Positions 17,422 to 27,696 of a DNA stretch of 64,000 nt are shown here, piece by piece (the stretch's first letter is position 1; the number at the start of each line of letters is the position of its first letter). The position numbers and the translations under genes were made by a program. The stretch covers positions 78,624 through 142,623 of the forward strand of contig NZ_JAMTCP010000012.1 in the NCBI RefSeq assembly GCF_024171885.1. The letters are read 5' to 3'. The notes under the pieces are model-generated. The model made no database searches. It worked only from the letters and a program-made list of their open reading frames with translations, and was not told the origin of the DNA. The DNA is from Streptoalloteichus tenebrarius. Its GTDB lineage: Bacteria > Actinomycetota > Actinomycetes > Mycobacteriales > Pseudonocardiaceae.

Positions 17422-18306
17422 TCACGGCACGCGCGAGTCGCGCACGAACTCCAGCCGCACCGAGGGGTCGTTGGCCGGCAGCACCAGGACGACCCCGAAC
17501 TGCGGCATCCATCCGTCGGAGACCAGGAGGTAGCGGCCGGCCGCGTAGTCCAGGAACCGCAGCCCGCTGTAGCGGTAGCGGTAGCGCGACTCCTCCGCGT
17601 CCAGCCGCTCCTCGTCGACCCTCGGAGCGGTCAGGTGGAGGCGCTCCGCGCTGTACACCACGACCTGCGCGTGGTCGGCCAGCCGCGCGGGGAACTCGTC
17701 CGCCCAGCGCCGGCCGAGCAGGTCGGCGTAGTTCTTCGCGCCCCACAGCAGGCTCAGGGACACGACGACCACGGTCAGCGCGGTGACCAGGGTGTGCCGC
17801 CACCGCGGCTCGGCCCGTCCCCGTCGGACCACGTGCTCCAGGTGCAGGACGTAGAGGGAGACGAGCAGACCCGCGCCGAACGACAGCGGGAGCAACACCC
17901 GCGCCGGGCCGGGCGCGGCCCTGCCGACCACCCACACGAGCATCGGGAGCAGCAGCCATGAGCCCGCCAGCACCGACGTGACCTGGCTGAGCACCGGGCT
18001 GTGGCCGGTCCTGCGCCACCACGGCCGGAGCCGTCGGTCCAGCCACGCCCACCCGAGCCCCGCTCCTCCGACCAGGAGGGCCAGCGGCGCCAGCGCCGCC
18101 ACCCCGCGCGCGAGCTGGTCGGCCGCCGACAGGCCGAGGACGTTCTCGTGCAGGCCCAGCGCCCTGGCGTGCGCCCTGGCCCACTCTCGTCCGAAGTAGA
18201 CGACGAGGACGCCGAGGGCGGTCAGGCCCACCAGGGCGGCGGTGACCTCGCGGGGCGGGTGTCGCCGCTGCTCGCCCGCCGCGCCGCCGTGGTTCGCCCT
18301 GGCCAT
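17422..18306 (-). CDS. Membrane protein, paralogue B of a tandem pair
   Basis: 294 residues from ATG 18306 (an in-frame GTG up to 18402 is possible but adds a disordered Arg/Gly stretch). It has four hydrophobic segments, then a C-terminal domain with VVVYSAERLHL, YRYRYSGLRFLDY and a final GVVLVLPANDPSVRLEFVRD. These match paralogue A almost motif for motif (VVVYATERLHL, RFRYRGLRLVEH, VVVVLPDDSNTRMEFVR). It is the first gene of the trio, followed by the lipoprotein gene after 56 bases. Likely a duplicated envelope protein; function unknown. Confidence 0.75.
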   Translation of the reverse strand: MARANHGGAAGEQRRHPPREVTAALVGLTALGVLVVYFGREWARAHARALGLHENVLGLSAADQLARGVAALAPLALLVGGAGLGWAWLDRRLRPWWRRTGHSPVLSQVTSVLAGSWLLLPMLVWVVGRAAPGPARVLLPLSFGAGLLVSLYVLHLEHVVRRGRAEPRWRHTLVTALTVVVVSLSLLWGAKNYADLLGRRWADEFPARLADHAQVVVYSAERLHLTAPRVDEERLDAEESRYRYRYSGLRFLDYAAGRYLLVSDGWMPQFGVVLVLPANDPSVRLEFVRDSRVP

Positions 18307-18688
18307 CAGGGGCCGCCCGGGATCTTCGCGTCGACGAGCGCCGACCGCGTCGTTGTCCGTCCGTGAGGTGCCATGGCCACCTCCGCGTCTCGGGCGGAGC
18401 ACGCCGGAGACACCCGCCCGTCACACCGTCATGAGGCGCCAGCGCACCCCGGCTCGCAACTGGGCGTGTGGGTGACAGGGTCACCTGTGGAGGTGAAGAA
18501 GCGGCGCCGCGCACCGGGCCGCGCACCGGGCCGCGCGCCGGTGAGCGGTCCGAGTCCACCGCCGGTCATTCGTCCGACTGCCCTCGGTCGGATGACTCAC
18601 CACGATTGGCCGCACGGCCCGGTCCGCGTGCCGGGTCGGCCAAGGCGGGCTCGGCCCGGCGATCACGAGCGGTCCCCCACTCACGCCG
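18307..18688. other. Promoter region of the membrane trio and tail of ppx
   Basis: No gene supported. It contains a short GC repeat (three copies of GCACCGGGCCGC-like units at 18510-18540). Confidence 0.4.
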
Positions 18689-19642
18689 TCACGCGACGGA
18701 CAGGGCGATGCCGTCCAGGATGTCGTGTTCGCTGACCACCAGCTCGGTGACACCGGCGCGACGGGCCAGCTCCTCGGCCAGGACCTTCACCACCAGCCCA
18801 CCGCCGCCGATCACGTCGACGCGGCCGGGGTGGATGCACCCGTACCGCGCGCGCTCGTCGTGCGGCAGCGCGAGCAGGTGGTCGGTGGTGGACCGCACCT
18901 GGTCCAGGGACAGCCGCGACAGGTGGGTGCGGTCCGAGTCGTACTCGGGCAGCTCCTGCGCGACGGCCGAGAGCGTCGTCACCGTCCCGGCGACGCCCAC
19001 CCACGTGCGGGCGTGCTCCACCGGGACCGCCTCGAACGCCTCGGCCAGCACCTCGCGCACGACCCGCTCGGCCTCGGCGACCTCGTCGGGGCTGGGCGGG
19101 TCCGACCGCAGGCACCGCTCCGTGATCCGCACGCACCCGACGTCCACCGAGCGCGCGGCCTCCACCAGCGCCTTCGACCCGTCCCAGGTGCCCAGAACCA
19201 GCTCGGTCGAGCCGCCGCCGACGTCGGTCACGACGAACGGCCCGTCCTCCGGCTCCAGGTCGCCGACCGCCCCGGTGAAGGACAGCCGCGCCTCCTCGTC
19301 ACCGGTGATCACCTCGGCGTCGACGCCGAGGACCTGGCGCACCATGCCGAAGAAGTCCTCGCGGTTCGCCGCGTCCCGCGTGGCCGAGGTGGCCACCATC
19401 CGCACGCGCTCCGCGCCCTTGCGCCGCAGCACGCGCGTGTAGTCGGCCAACGCGTCGGCGGTGCGCCGCACCGCGTCCGGCGAGAGCACGCCGGTGGCGT
19501 CCACGCCCTCACCGAGGCGGACGACGCGCATCTCGCGGTGCACGTCGCGCAGCCAGTGCGACCCGTCGTCCCTGGTGGTGACGTCGGCGACCAGCAGGCG
19601 GATCGAGTTCGTCCCGCAGTCGATCGCAGCGACCCGCGACAT
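18689..19642 (-). CDS. ppx: Exopolyphosphatase / pppGpp phosphohydrolase
   Basis: 317-residue Ppx/GppA protein of the sugar-kinase/Hsp70 actin-like superfamily, single-domain short form as in actinobacterial Ppx. Phosphate-binding motifs: AIDCGTNSIRLLVAD at the N-terminus, TSATRDAANR (about 107), catalytic Glu in GDEEARLSF (about 138), DVGGGSTELVLG (about 160) and GVAGTVTTLSA (about 232). It releases phosphate from polyphosphate and/or hydrolyses pppGpp in the stringent response. GGGAGGA is six bases before the ATG. It lies at the end of the eno-ftsB-DUF501-ppx block, matching the position of Rv1026. Confidence 0.92.
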   Translation of the reverse strand: MSRVAAIDCGTNSIRLLVADVTTRDDGSHWLRDVHREMRVVRLGEGVDATGVLSPDAVRRTADALADYTRVLRRKGAERVRMVATSATRDAANREDFFGMVRQVLGVDAEVITGDEEARLSFTGAVGDLEPEDGPFVVTDVGGGSTELVLGTWDGSKALVEAARSVDVGCVRITERCLRSDPPSPDEVAEAERVVREVLAEAFEAVPVEHARTWVGVAGTVTTLSAVAQELPEYDSDRTHLSRLSLDQVRSTTDHLLALPHDERARYGCIHPGRVDVIGGGGLVVKVLAEELARRAGVTELVVSEHDILDGIALSVA

Positions 19643-19707
19643 GGGCGTCCTCCCGGTGGTGAGGGGTTTCCCCAACCACGATAGAGAGCGCGGGAGACCG
19701 GCCGGCG

Positions 19708-19736
19708 CGGCCGTCCCGCTCTCAGCGGGACGGCCG
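19708..19736 (-). terminator. Terminator overlapping the transglycosylase stop codon
   Basis: CGGCCGTCCCGCT (19708-19720) pairs perfectly with AGCGGGACGGCCG (19724-19736). The loop lies within the stop codon of the gene at 19722. Confidence 0.7.
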
Positions 19737-21047
19737 GACGCCCGGCGTGGGCGCGGGGGTGGTGGTCGGGGTGCCCGCCGGGCCGGTCGACGTGCCGGTC
19801 GTCGTCGTGGTCGTGGTCGTCGTGGCGCACGGCGAGGACGTCGGCGTCGGGCTCGTCGACGTGCTGGGCGAGGTGGTCGTCGTCGTGGTCGTGGTGGTCG
19901 TGGTGGTCGTCGACGTCGTGCAGTTCGGCGTGCTCGTCGTCGGGCCACCCGTCGTCGTGGTCGTGGTGGTGGTCGTCGTCGTGGTGGTGGTCGTGGTCGT
20001 CGTGGAGGTCGACGAGCTGGTGGACCCCGCGGTCGACGAAGACCCCGAGGAACCCTGGTTCGGCGGCGGCACGTCTCCCCCGCCGCCCTGCCGGGCGTCG
20101 TCGGGGCGCGGCGGGGCCGGGGGCGGCCCCTGCGGCGGGAACGCCAGGACGTGCTCGTCCGCCGGACCCGGCTCGATGTCGAGCGGGGTGACCCCGGACG
20201 CGTAGGCCCTGGCCCAGCTCAGGACGTCCCGCACGTACTCGTTGGAGTGGTTGTAACGGAAGACCGCGGCGGCGAGCTGGCGCGGGTCGCGCAGGTTGGT
20301 GTTGTAGGCGCACAGGTACTTCCCCGCGGCCAGCGCCGCGTCGAAGACGTTGTGCGGGTCGGCCTTGCCGTCGCCGTTGCCGTCGGAGGCGTAGGAGGCC
20401 CAGGTGGAGGGGATGAACTGCATGGGGCCGACGGCCCGGTCCCACGTGGTGTCGCCGTCGAACCGGCCGCCGTCGGTGTCGCGGATGGCGGCCATCCCCG
20501 GCCCACCGGACAACTGCGGCCCGAGGATCGGGCTGATGGTCCTGCCGTTCACGTCGACCCGGCCGCCCCTGGCGTGGCCCGACTCGATGCGGCCGATGCC
20601 GGCCAGCACCGACCAGTGCAGGCCACAGCCGGGCTGGGTCTGGGCCAGCGTGCGCTCGGCCCGCTGGTAGGCCTGGAGCACGATGCCCGGCAGGCCCAGC
20701 GGGCCGCTCGGCACCGTCGACAGCGGCCCGCCGGCGCCCAGCTCGCCGTCGCCCAGGTCGTCGAGCAGGTCGGGGCTGACGTCCTCGGCCGAGGGCAGCC
20801 GACCGGCCGCGCCCAGCTCCGAGCTGTTGCTGGCGTTCAGGACCGCGAGGACGTCACCGGCGCCTGGCATCTCCAGCCCCACCGGGCCGCCGTCGGCGGC
20901 GGGCAGCAGGCCCACCGTCCCGGTGCCGGCCACGGCGACCGGCACCAACAGGGCGCCGAGAATGGCCGCCGCTCCTCCGAACCGGTGACGACGGCGGGAG
21001 CCCCGCCGCCGCGATCTTCTGCCTGCCTTCCCGTGCGGCGCTGCCAC
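19722..21047 (-). CDS. MltB/SLT2-type lytic transglycosylase with long Thr-rich tail
   Basis: Peptidoglycan-cleaving enzyme of about 441 residues. I prefer GTG 21047 (GAGGAGG 12 bases upstream); GTG 21059 and further in-frame starts are possible. A basic N-terminus and one hydrophobic segment act as signal/anchor. The catalytic domain (about 115-320) has GIGRIESGHARGG with the catalytic Glu, VGPMQFIPSTWASYASDGNG and YNHSNEYV. After a Pro-rich linker comes a tail of about 100 residues made almost only of Thr with Ser, Pro and two Cys. Such a tail is a likely O-mannosylated cell-wall stalk. It is a paralogue of the gene at 26537. Confidence 0.85.
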   Translation of the reverse strand: MAAPHGKAGRRSRRRGSRRRHRFGGAAAILGALLVPVAVAGTGTVGLLPAADGGPVGLEMPGAGDVLAVLNASNSSELGAAGRLPSAEDVSPDLLDDLGDGELGAGGPLSTVPSGPLGLPGIVLQAYQRAERTLAQTQPGCGLHWSVLAGIGRIESGHARGGRVDVNGRTISPILGPQLSGGPGMAAIRDTDGGRFDGDTTWDRAVGPMQFIPSTWASYASDGNGDGKADPHNVFDAALAAGKYLCAYNTNLRDPRQLAAAVFRYNHSNEYVRDVLSWARAYASGVTPLDIEPGPADEHVLAFPPQGPPPAPPRPDDARQGGGGDVPPPNQGSSGSSSTAGSTSSSTSTTTTTTTTTTTTTTTTTTGGPTTSTPNCTTSTTTTTTTTTTTTTSPSTSTSPTPTSSPCATTTTTTTTTGTSTGPAGTPTTTPAPTPGVRPSR

Positions 21048-21452
21048 GAATGCCCACACCCTCCTCGAACCGCCCTGGCCGGTCGCGGCGTCGCCGCGGT
21101 CCCGGTCCGGACGTCCCCTTCGTAGCCTTCCCCAGCGTGCCCGGCGGGCCACGCGCTGTCACCACATCTCACCGGAGGACTCGGCCGTCCGCACCTCGTC
21201 CCCGGCGTGTCGCCCGACACCGTGAAGGACCCGGGACCGCCGATCCCCCGGAAGGGCGACGGTCCCCAGACCAGCAGGAACAGCGCGCGGTCACAACCCG
21301 CCGTTCGGCGGACCGCCCGCCCTCCCGCCGACACCGACCGGTCGCACCGACACCCTCGGCCGCTCCCGGGAGGGCCGACGACGTCACCTCGACCCGTCGT
21401 CCCCCGAGATGATGATGGCCGGCACGGGATCAACGCCGTGTGAGGCCGCGCG
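21048..21452. other. Intergenic region between lytic transglycosylase and DUF501 gene
   Basis: About 400 bases without a supported gene. It holds the promoter and leader of the transglycosylase on the minus strand. Several short frames are visible but none resembles a protein family. Confidence 0.4.
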
Positions 21453-21530
21453 CCTCCGGACGACGGAACTCCCGACGACGGGCCTCCGGACGACGGAACT
21501 CCCGACGACGGGCCTCCGGACGATCGGTCT
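21453..21530. repeat. 30-bp tandem repeat after the DUF501 gene
   Basis: Two identical 30-bp units and part of a third, each composed of CCTCCGGACGACGGAA and CTCCCGACGACGGG, starting at 21453, 21483 and 21513, immediately beyond the stop of the minus-strand DUF501 gene. Confidence 0.85.
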
Positions 21531-21538
21531 CCGGGCCG

Positions 21539-22066
21539 TCAGGAGGTGTGGACGCAGCTCCCGGTCCGCCACCACTCGCCGAGCAGCTCCAACGCCTCGT
21601 CACCGAACGGGTTGACCCCGGGGCCCATCGCCAACGAGTGCGCGACCAGCGCGTGCAGGCACTTCACCCTGCCGGGCATGCCGCCAGCCGTGACCGTCGT
21701 GCCGAGCGGTTCGAGCGCGTCCCGCTGGGCGAGGTAGGACTCGTGCGCCGCCCGGTACCGCGCGGCCAGCTCCTCGTCCTCGGCCAGCCGGTCGGTCATC
21801 TCCCGCATCAGCCCGGACGCCTCGAGCGTGCCGATCATGGCCGCCAGCTTCGGGCAGGTCAGGTAGTACAGCGTCGGGAACGGCGTGCCGTCCTCCAGCC
21901 GGGGGTTGGTCTGCACGACCGTGGGCAGGCCGCACCCGCAGCGGTGCGCCACCGCCCGCAACGCCCTGGGCGGCCGGCCGAGCTGGGCCTGGATCGCCGC
22001 CCGGTCCGCCTCGCTCACCGGCTCCAGGCGCGGCGGCTGCGCCGGCTGGGGTTCCTGCCCCGTCAC
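21539..22066 (-). CDS. DUF501 domain protein
   Basis: 175-residue conserved actinobacterial protein (DUF501) of unknown function, almost always found next to ftsB and ppx, as here. Visible features: HRCGCGLPTVVQT with two Cys, PFPTLYYLTCPKL (a further Cys, about residue 80) and KCLHALVAHSLAMGPGVNP near the C-terminus. The conserved Cys/His set could bind metal, which is an inference. The GTG at 22066 overlaps the ftsB stop (GTGA), so the two are coupled. Confidence 0.88.
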   Translation of the reverse strand: MTGQEPQPAQPPRLEPVSEADRAAIQAQLGRPPRALRAVAHRCGCGLPTVVQTNPRLEDGTPFPTLYYLTCPKLAAMIGTLEASGLMREMTDRLAEDEELAARYRAAHESYLAQRDALEPLGTTVTAGGMPGRVKCLHALVAHSLAMGPGVNPFGDEALELLGEWWRTGSCVHTS

Positions 22067-22608
22067 GATCCACTCCCCGCGATCGAGTTCCACAGCTCCG
22101 TGTACCACTCCGCGCGCGCACCCCGCGGCTGCTGCCGGGGCTGCTGCGCCTGTTGGCTCGGCGGGAGCTGCACGACGTACGGCGTCTCGCCGGGCCGGAC
22201 GAACCGCAGCCGACGACGGGCCTCGGCCTCCACCTGGGCCGGGTCGTCGAGCTGCTCGCGCCGCCGCCGCAGGTCCTCCACCTCACGGCGCAGGTCGTCC
22301 TGGCGGCGCTGTTCCTCCTGCACCGCGGCCCGCTGGCTGAGGTAGGTGCGCAACGGCACCGCGACGCTCAACGCCAACGCGCACACGACGAGCGCGAGCA
22401 TCGCGGCGCGCCGGGTGGAGGACAACCCGAACGCGCCGCCGGTGCCCGGTGCCACGCGCTGCCGCCGCCACGGCGGGGGGAAGCGGCCGGAGCGGGGCGC
22501 CCCGGCGCGTCCGCCGCGCGTGGTGCGTCGAGCGCGTTCGGGGCGGCGCGCCGACGAGGGGTCGCCCCGTCGGCGGCGCCGCTCCCGGTCCTGCTCGCGC
22601 CCGGTCAT
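22063..22608 (-). CDS. ftsB: Septum formation initiator FtsB/DivIC family
   Basis: 181-residue bitopic divisome protein. A long basic cytoplasmic N-terminus (1-68, Arg-rich) precedes a single membrane helix (about 69-88, AAMLALVVCALALSVAVPL). A coiled coil follows (about 92-130, LSQRAAVQEEQRRQDDLRREV), then the family motif RLRFVRPGETPYVV and a Gln/Pro-rich tail. It is expected to bridge FtsQ and FtsL at the division site. The gene begins 7 bases after the eno stop on the minus strand. Confidence 0.9.
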   Translation of the reverse strand: MTGREQDRERRRRRGDPSSARRPERARRTTRGGRAGAPRSGRFPPPWRRQRVAPGTGGAFGLSSTRRAAMLALVVCALALSVAVPLRTYLSQRAAVQEEQRRQDDLRREVEDLRRRREQLDDPAQVEAEARRRLRFVRPGETPYVVQLPPSQQAQQPRQQPRGARAEWYTELWNSIAGSGS

Positions 22609-22615
22609 GCCGGGA

Positions 22616-23911
<1,296 letters not shown>

Positions 23912-23947
23912 TTACCAGCGTGCGGACTGCCACAACCGGGGCCGAGC

Positions 23948-24977
23948 CTAGTCGGCCGCTCCTGGCTCGCCGGTCGGGGACGCGCGGTGCCGACGCACGT
24001 CACAACCCGCCAGGTAGGGGGCGTCGGGTCCGGACACCGCGACGGCGGGCGTGTCGGCAGGTGTGCCGACGGGAGTGTCGGCATGTGGTCCGCCGCCAGG
24101 ACCACCAGGGTCACCCGCGCCGCCGGGGGCGACGAGGACCGCGCGGAGGGCCGCGGCGGCGTCCCTGGCCAGGTCGACGGGCAGGCCCTTGCGCACCCTG
24201 ACCCTCAGGGGCCGCGACGGCACCTCGGGCAGCTCCGGGCATCGGACCAGCCCCTCCGCCCGGCGGGGGCCGGCGGGCAGCAGCGTGACGCCGAGCCTGG
24301 CCCTGGCCCTGGCCGCGGCCTGCACGCCGGCGAGGTCGGCGGCCTCGACGACGACGTCGGCCGGGATCCCGGCGGCGGCCAGCGCCTCCAGGCCGATCCG
24401 GCGCAGGGCACAGGGCTCGTGGTACGCGACGACCGGCAACGGCCGGCCGGGACGCGGCCGCCAGTCGGGGGCGGCGAACCAGGCAAGCGGCACGGTCCCC
24501 GCCGCGCGGGTGCGGCCGCCGGTCGGTGCGCCGAGCAGCACGGCGAGGTCGACGACCCCCTGCTCGACCGCCTCGGTCAGCCGGGCGCCGCGGTCGAGCC
24601 GGAACCGCACCTCGGTGCCGGGCAGGGCGACGCGCAGGGCGTGGGCCAGCTCGGGGAGGAACTGGTCGGCGGCGTACTCGGCGGAGCCGACGACGAGGGT
24701 GCCGGTGTCCTCCACGCCGAGTCGGCGGATCGCCTCGTCGTGCAGGGCGCGCAGCCGCCGGGCCTCGGTCAGCAGCGCCTCCCCCGCCGGCGGGAACCGG
24801 AAGCGACGCCCCTCCCTGCGCACCACGGGGCGCCCGAGCACGCGTTCGAGGCGGCGCACGTGCTGGCTGACCGCCGACTGGGTGAGGTGGAGCGCGGCGG
24901 CGGCGCGGTGGAAGCCGCCGCGAGTCGGCCACCGCGACCAGGCTGCGCAGCGGGACGATGTCCAGGACCGACGCCAC
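23948..24977 (-). pseudogene. LysR-family regulator, frameshifted
   Basis: Codes for a LysR-type transcription factor. The first residues (ASVLDIVPLRSLVAVAD) are in one frame and the rest, from GGFHRAAAALHLTQSAVSQ through the winged helix and effector domain, is in another. The break is at about 24920, where TCGCGGCGG has one base more than TCGGGCGG would need. The downstream frame is otherwise intact to the stop at 23948. It is divergent from a broken EamA transporter gene, the classical arrangement for a LysR regulator and its target. Either a real mutation or a sequencing error. Confidence 0.75.
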
Positions 24978-25092
24978 GGGGCGGAGACCACCGCGACGAC
25001 CGCGACCGCCGATGACCGATCGCGTTTCCTGATCGATCGCGATCACTGATCATTGTTGGACGGCGCTGCGCGGCCGCGTCGAAGCTGCCCGC

Positions 25093-26004
25093 GTGCGCAT
25101 CCCCCTGGCCTCGCCGCGCTCACGAACCTGATCTGGGCCACGAGTTGCCTGGCCGGCGCGCTCGGCGTCTCGGCGGCGCCCCCGTTCCTGGTCACCACGG
25201 TCCGGTTCGCCCTCGCCGCCGTCCTCATGGGCGTCATCGCGGTGGTGGCGCGGGCCAGGTGGCCGCGCACGCCGTCTGCTCGCGCACGTCGCCGTGTCTG
25301 GGCTGCTGTTCCAGGGCGTGCAGTTCGTGGGGGTCTATGCGGCATGCGCGCCAGGGTTCCGGCCGGAGTCACGCCCCTGGTCATCGGACTGAACCCGGTG
25401 GTGATCGCGGGACTGGCCGCAGTGCTGCCGCGCGAGCGGATCGGTCGGACGCGGGTGGTGGGCCTGGTCGTGGGCGTGGCGGCCGTGGTCGCCGCACTGG
25501 GCGGTCGCCGTCGAGACCGGGATCGACGCCGGCATCGGGTTCACGCTGCTCGGGCTGGTCGGCGTCTCCGCCGGCGCGGTCTACCAGCAGCGGTTCTGCC
25601 AGGGCGTCGACGTGAAGGCGGCGAGCACCGTGCAGCTCGTCACCGCGACCCCCGCTGGTCGGGGTGCTCGCGCTGCTCGAACCGGGGACGGTCACCGAGC
25701 CGCTCCAGGCCGCACTGGCCGTGGTGTGGCTCGTCGTGTTCGGGTCAGCGGCGAGGGCACGTTGTTCCTGGAGGTCGTCCGGTGGGGCGGTGCCGCCAGG
25801 GCCGGCACGCTGTTCAGCGCCGTCCCCTCGGTGACCGCGGTGATCTCCTGGCTGGTGCTGGGTGAGACGCCCACGGTCGGGGCGGTCGTCCGGCTGGTGC
25901 TCGGTGCCGTCGTCTGCGCGTTGGGTACCCGGACGCCGAAGGGGACCGAACCGGACTGCGGCACCCACCAGATGGCGGTCCAGGAACAGCCGACCCGGGC
26001 GTAG
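25093..26004 (+). pseudogene. EamA/DMT-type drug-metabolite transporter, multiply frameshifted
   Basis: Pieces of one ten-helix EamA transporter appear in order but in alternating frames. They are VRIPLA; LTNLIWATSCLAGALGVS to about 25270; LLAHVAVSGLLFQGVQFVGV (about 25277-25340); TPLVIGLNPVVIAGLAAVLP (about 25370-25500); FTLLGLVGVSAGAVYQQRF (about 25540-25640); LVGVLALLEPG; and VVRWGGAARAGTLFSAVPSV to the stop. At least five single-base shifts are needed, one of them in the C5 run near 25650. No intact product can be made, so this is a decayed gene, paired with the broken LysR gene. Confidence 0.85.
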
Positions 26005-26017
26005 CGTTAGGCGGACC

Positions 26018-26407
26018 ATGAGCGCGGACACTCCGTTCGAGGCGTTCCGGCGGGCCGAGTCGTTGCTGGCGGCACGGCAACCGCTGGCGGCGCTCCGCGC
26101 GCTGCGCCCCGTGCTCGACGAGGCGCCGCACGCCAGGAGCGTGCACCTGCTCGCCGCCCGCGCCTACCTGTTGTCGGCCCAGCTCCGTCGGGCCGAGAAG
26201 GCGTTCCGCCGGGTACTGGAGATCGACCCCAGCGACCACTACGCGCGGTTCGCCCTCGGCAGGACGTTGGAGCGGCAGGGCCGGCTCGCCGAGGCCCACA
26301 CCCAGCTCAGGATGGCCGCGGTCATGCACCCGAGCCCGGACTACCAGGAGGCCCTCGGCGAGGTGCGGGCGCGGATCGCGGTGCAGAACGACCGCGACTC
26401 CTCCTGA
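26018..26407 (+). CDS. Tetratricopeptide repeat protein
   Basis: 129-residue soluble protein made of three to four TPR-like helix pairs (PFEAFRRAESLLAARQPLAA; RSVHLLAARAYLLSAQLRRA; YARFALGRTLERQGRLAEA). No catalytic domain is visible. Such small TPR proteins usually mediate protein contacts. The ATG at 26018 lies 13 bases after the broken transporter. It is convergent with the lytic transglycosylase gene. A short TPR gene at this place recurs in related actinobacteria as far as I recall. Confidence 0.85.
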   Translation: MSADTPFEAFRRAESLLAARQPLAALRALRPVLDEAPHARSVHLLAARAYLLSAQLRRAEKAFRRVLEIDPSDHYARFALGRTLERQGRLAEAHTQLRMAAVMHPSPDYQEALGEVRARIAVQNDRDSS

Positions 26408-26536
26408 CGGCCGCTCCAGCCCCGGGCGCCCGGCCCGACCGCTCGCGCCACCACTCCCCCCTGAGGCGCCCTGAGGCGCGCCGCGACAACGGCGCCGCGA
26501 AAAGGGCACCCGGCGACGGCTCCCCGCGAGGGCGTC

Positions 26537-27400
26537 TCAGCTCGTGCTGGCGCGGGCGTACCGCTCGGCCACGCCGAACACCCGCTGCCCGTAGTCGACG
26601 GAGTTGTTGTACGAGCGGAGGGCGGACCACCATCCCTCGCCGGTGGACAGGTCGCGCCCGTTCGCGCAGAGGTAGCGCGCGGCGGTCATCGCCGCGTCGT
26701 CGATGTTCTGCGGGTCCGCCACCCCGTCGCCGTTGCCGTCGGTCGCCCAGATGGCCCAGGTGGCGGGGATGAACTGCATCGGACCGACCGCGCGGTCGTG
26801 CCGGGTGTCGCCGTCGAGCCGGCCCTGGTCGGTGTCCGGGATCGCCTCCAGCCCCGGCGAGCCGTCCAGCGCGACCCCGATGATCGGCTTGGACGGCCGG
26901 CCGTCGTCCCCGAGGGTGGCCCCGCCCCACCGCCCGTGGTCGGACTCGACCCGCCCGATCCCGGCCAACGTGGCCCACGAGATCCGGCAGGCAGGCGCCT
27001 TCGCCCGCATCGCCAGGTCGGCGCGCACGTAGGCGCGCAGCGCCCTGGCCGGGGCCCCGGTGCGGTCGGCGATCCGGCGCGCCCACTCGCCGACCGGGTC
27101 GGGCGCCCCGGTCTGGCCGTCGGGGGCCGTGGCCTGCCCGGTCTCGGGCAGGCCGCCGAAGGCGGGCGCGGCCGAGCCGGGCTCCACCGGAGCGGGGTCG
27201 ACGGGGTCGCGGACCCCCTGGGTGGGCAGGCGGTTGAGCGCGCCCAGCACCCAGGCGACGCCGGCCACCACGGCGAGCAGCGCGGTCAGCAGGAACGCGA
27301 CCAGCGCCAGTCGGCCGAGCAGCCGGGCGGTCCGCCGGCGCGGGGGGCGCGGGTCCGCCGAGGGGGGCGCGGAGGGGAACGACGCCTCGGTCCTGGGCAC
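26537..27400 (-). CDS. MltB/SLT2-type lytic transglycosylase (LpqU-like)
   Basis: 287-residue membrane-anchored peptidoglycan lyase from GTG 27400. A Pro/Arg-rich N-terminus, one membrane helix (about 30-52), a Pro/Gly linker, then the catalytic domain (about 105-285) with GIGRVESDHGRWGG (catalytic Glu), VGPMQFIPATWAIWATDGNGD and a C-terminal WWSALRSYNNSVDYG. It lacks the Thr-rich tail of its paralogue at 19722 and has no lipobox, unlike mycobacterial LpqU, whose position between mazG and eno it shares. Probably acts in wall remodelling at division. Confidence 0.88.
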   Translation of the reverse strand: MPRTEASFPSAPPSADPRPPRRRTARLLGRLALVAFLLTALLAVVAGVAWVLGALNRLPTQGVRDPVDPAPVEPGSAAPAFGGLPETGQATAPDGQTGAPDPVGEWARRIADRTGAPARALRAYVRADLAMRAKAPACRISWATLAGIGRVESDHGRWGGATLGDDGRPSKPIIGVALDGSPGLEAIPDTDQGRLDGDTRHDRAVGPMQFIPATWAIWATDGNGDGVADPQNIDDAAMTAARYLCANGRDLSTGEGWWSALRSYNNSVDYGQRVFGVAERYARASTS

Positions 27401-27570
27401 GGCGACCAGGCTACGTGCGGAAAGTGGATCGAGAACGCCGGCGTTCGGACCGACCACCCCCGGAGATCGCCCGGTGGGACGCTCCCACTGCCCGCCGAAC
27501 GGCCCAGCTCCCCGGTCGGGTGATGGTCGGGTGATGGAAGAGCACCCGACACGGGGACCGGACCCCGCAC

Positions 27571-27687
27571 GCGGAGCCCGGGGTGTGGGGAGGCGTCCCG
27601 CACCCGGCCCGCCTCCCCCTTCCCCCACACACCACACCCCGGCGCTCCGCGCGGGCGGCCCCGAGAAGGACACCGCCCGCGCGGAGC
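27571..27687 (-). terminator. Nested hairpins terminating the tricorn protease gene
   Basis: GCTCCGCGCGGGCGG (27645-27659) pairs perfectly with CCGCCCGCGCGGAGC (27673-27687), 9 bases beyond the stop. A second stem, 27571-27588 with 27632-27650 (one bulge), shares the GCTCCGC segment, so the two folds are mutually exclusive. An inner GGAGGCG/CGCCTCC stem stacks in the larger loop. Confidence 0.75.
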
Positions 27688-27696
27688 GGACACCGG

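Noticed and set aside
23948..26004. Programmed frameshifting in the LysR/EamA pair
   Set aside because: At least six shifts in both directions without slippery heptamers; decay or error is simpler.
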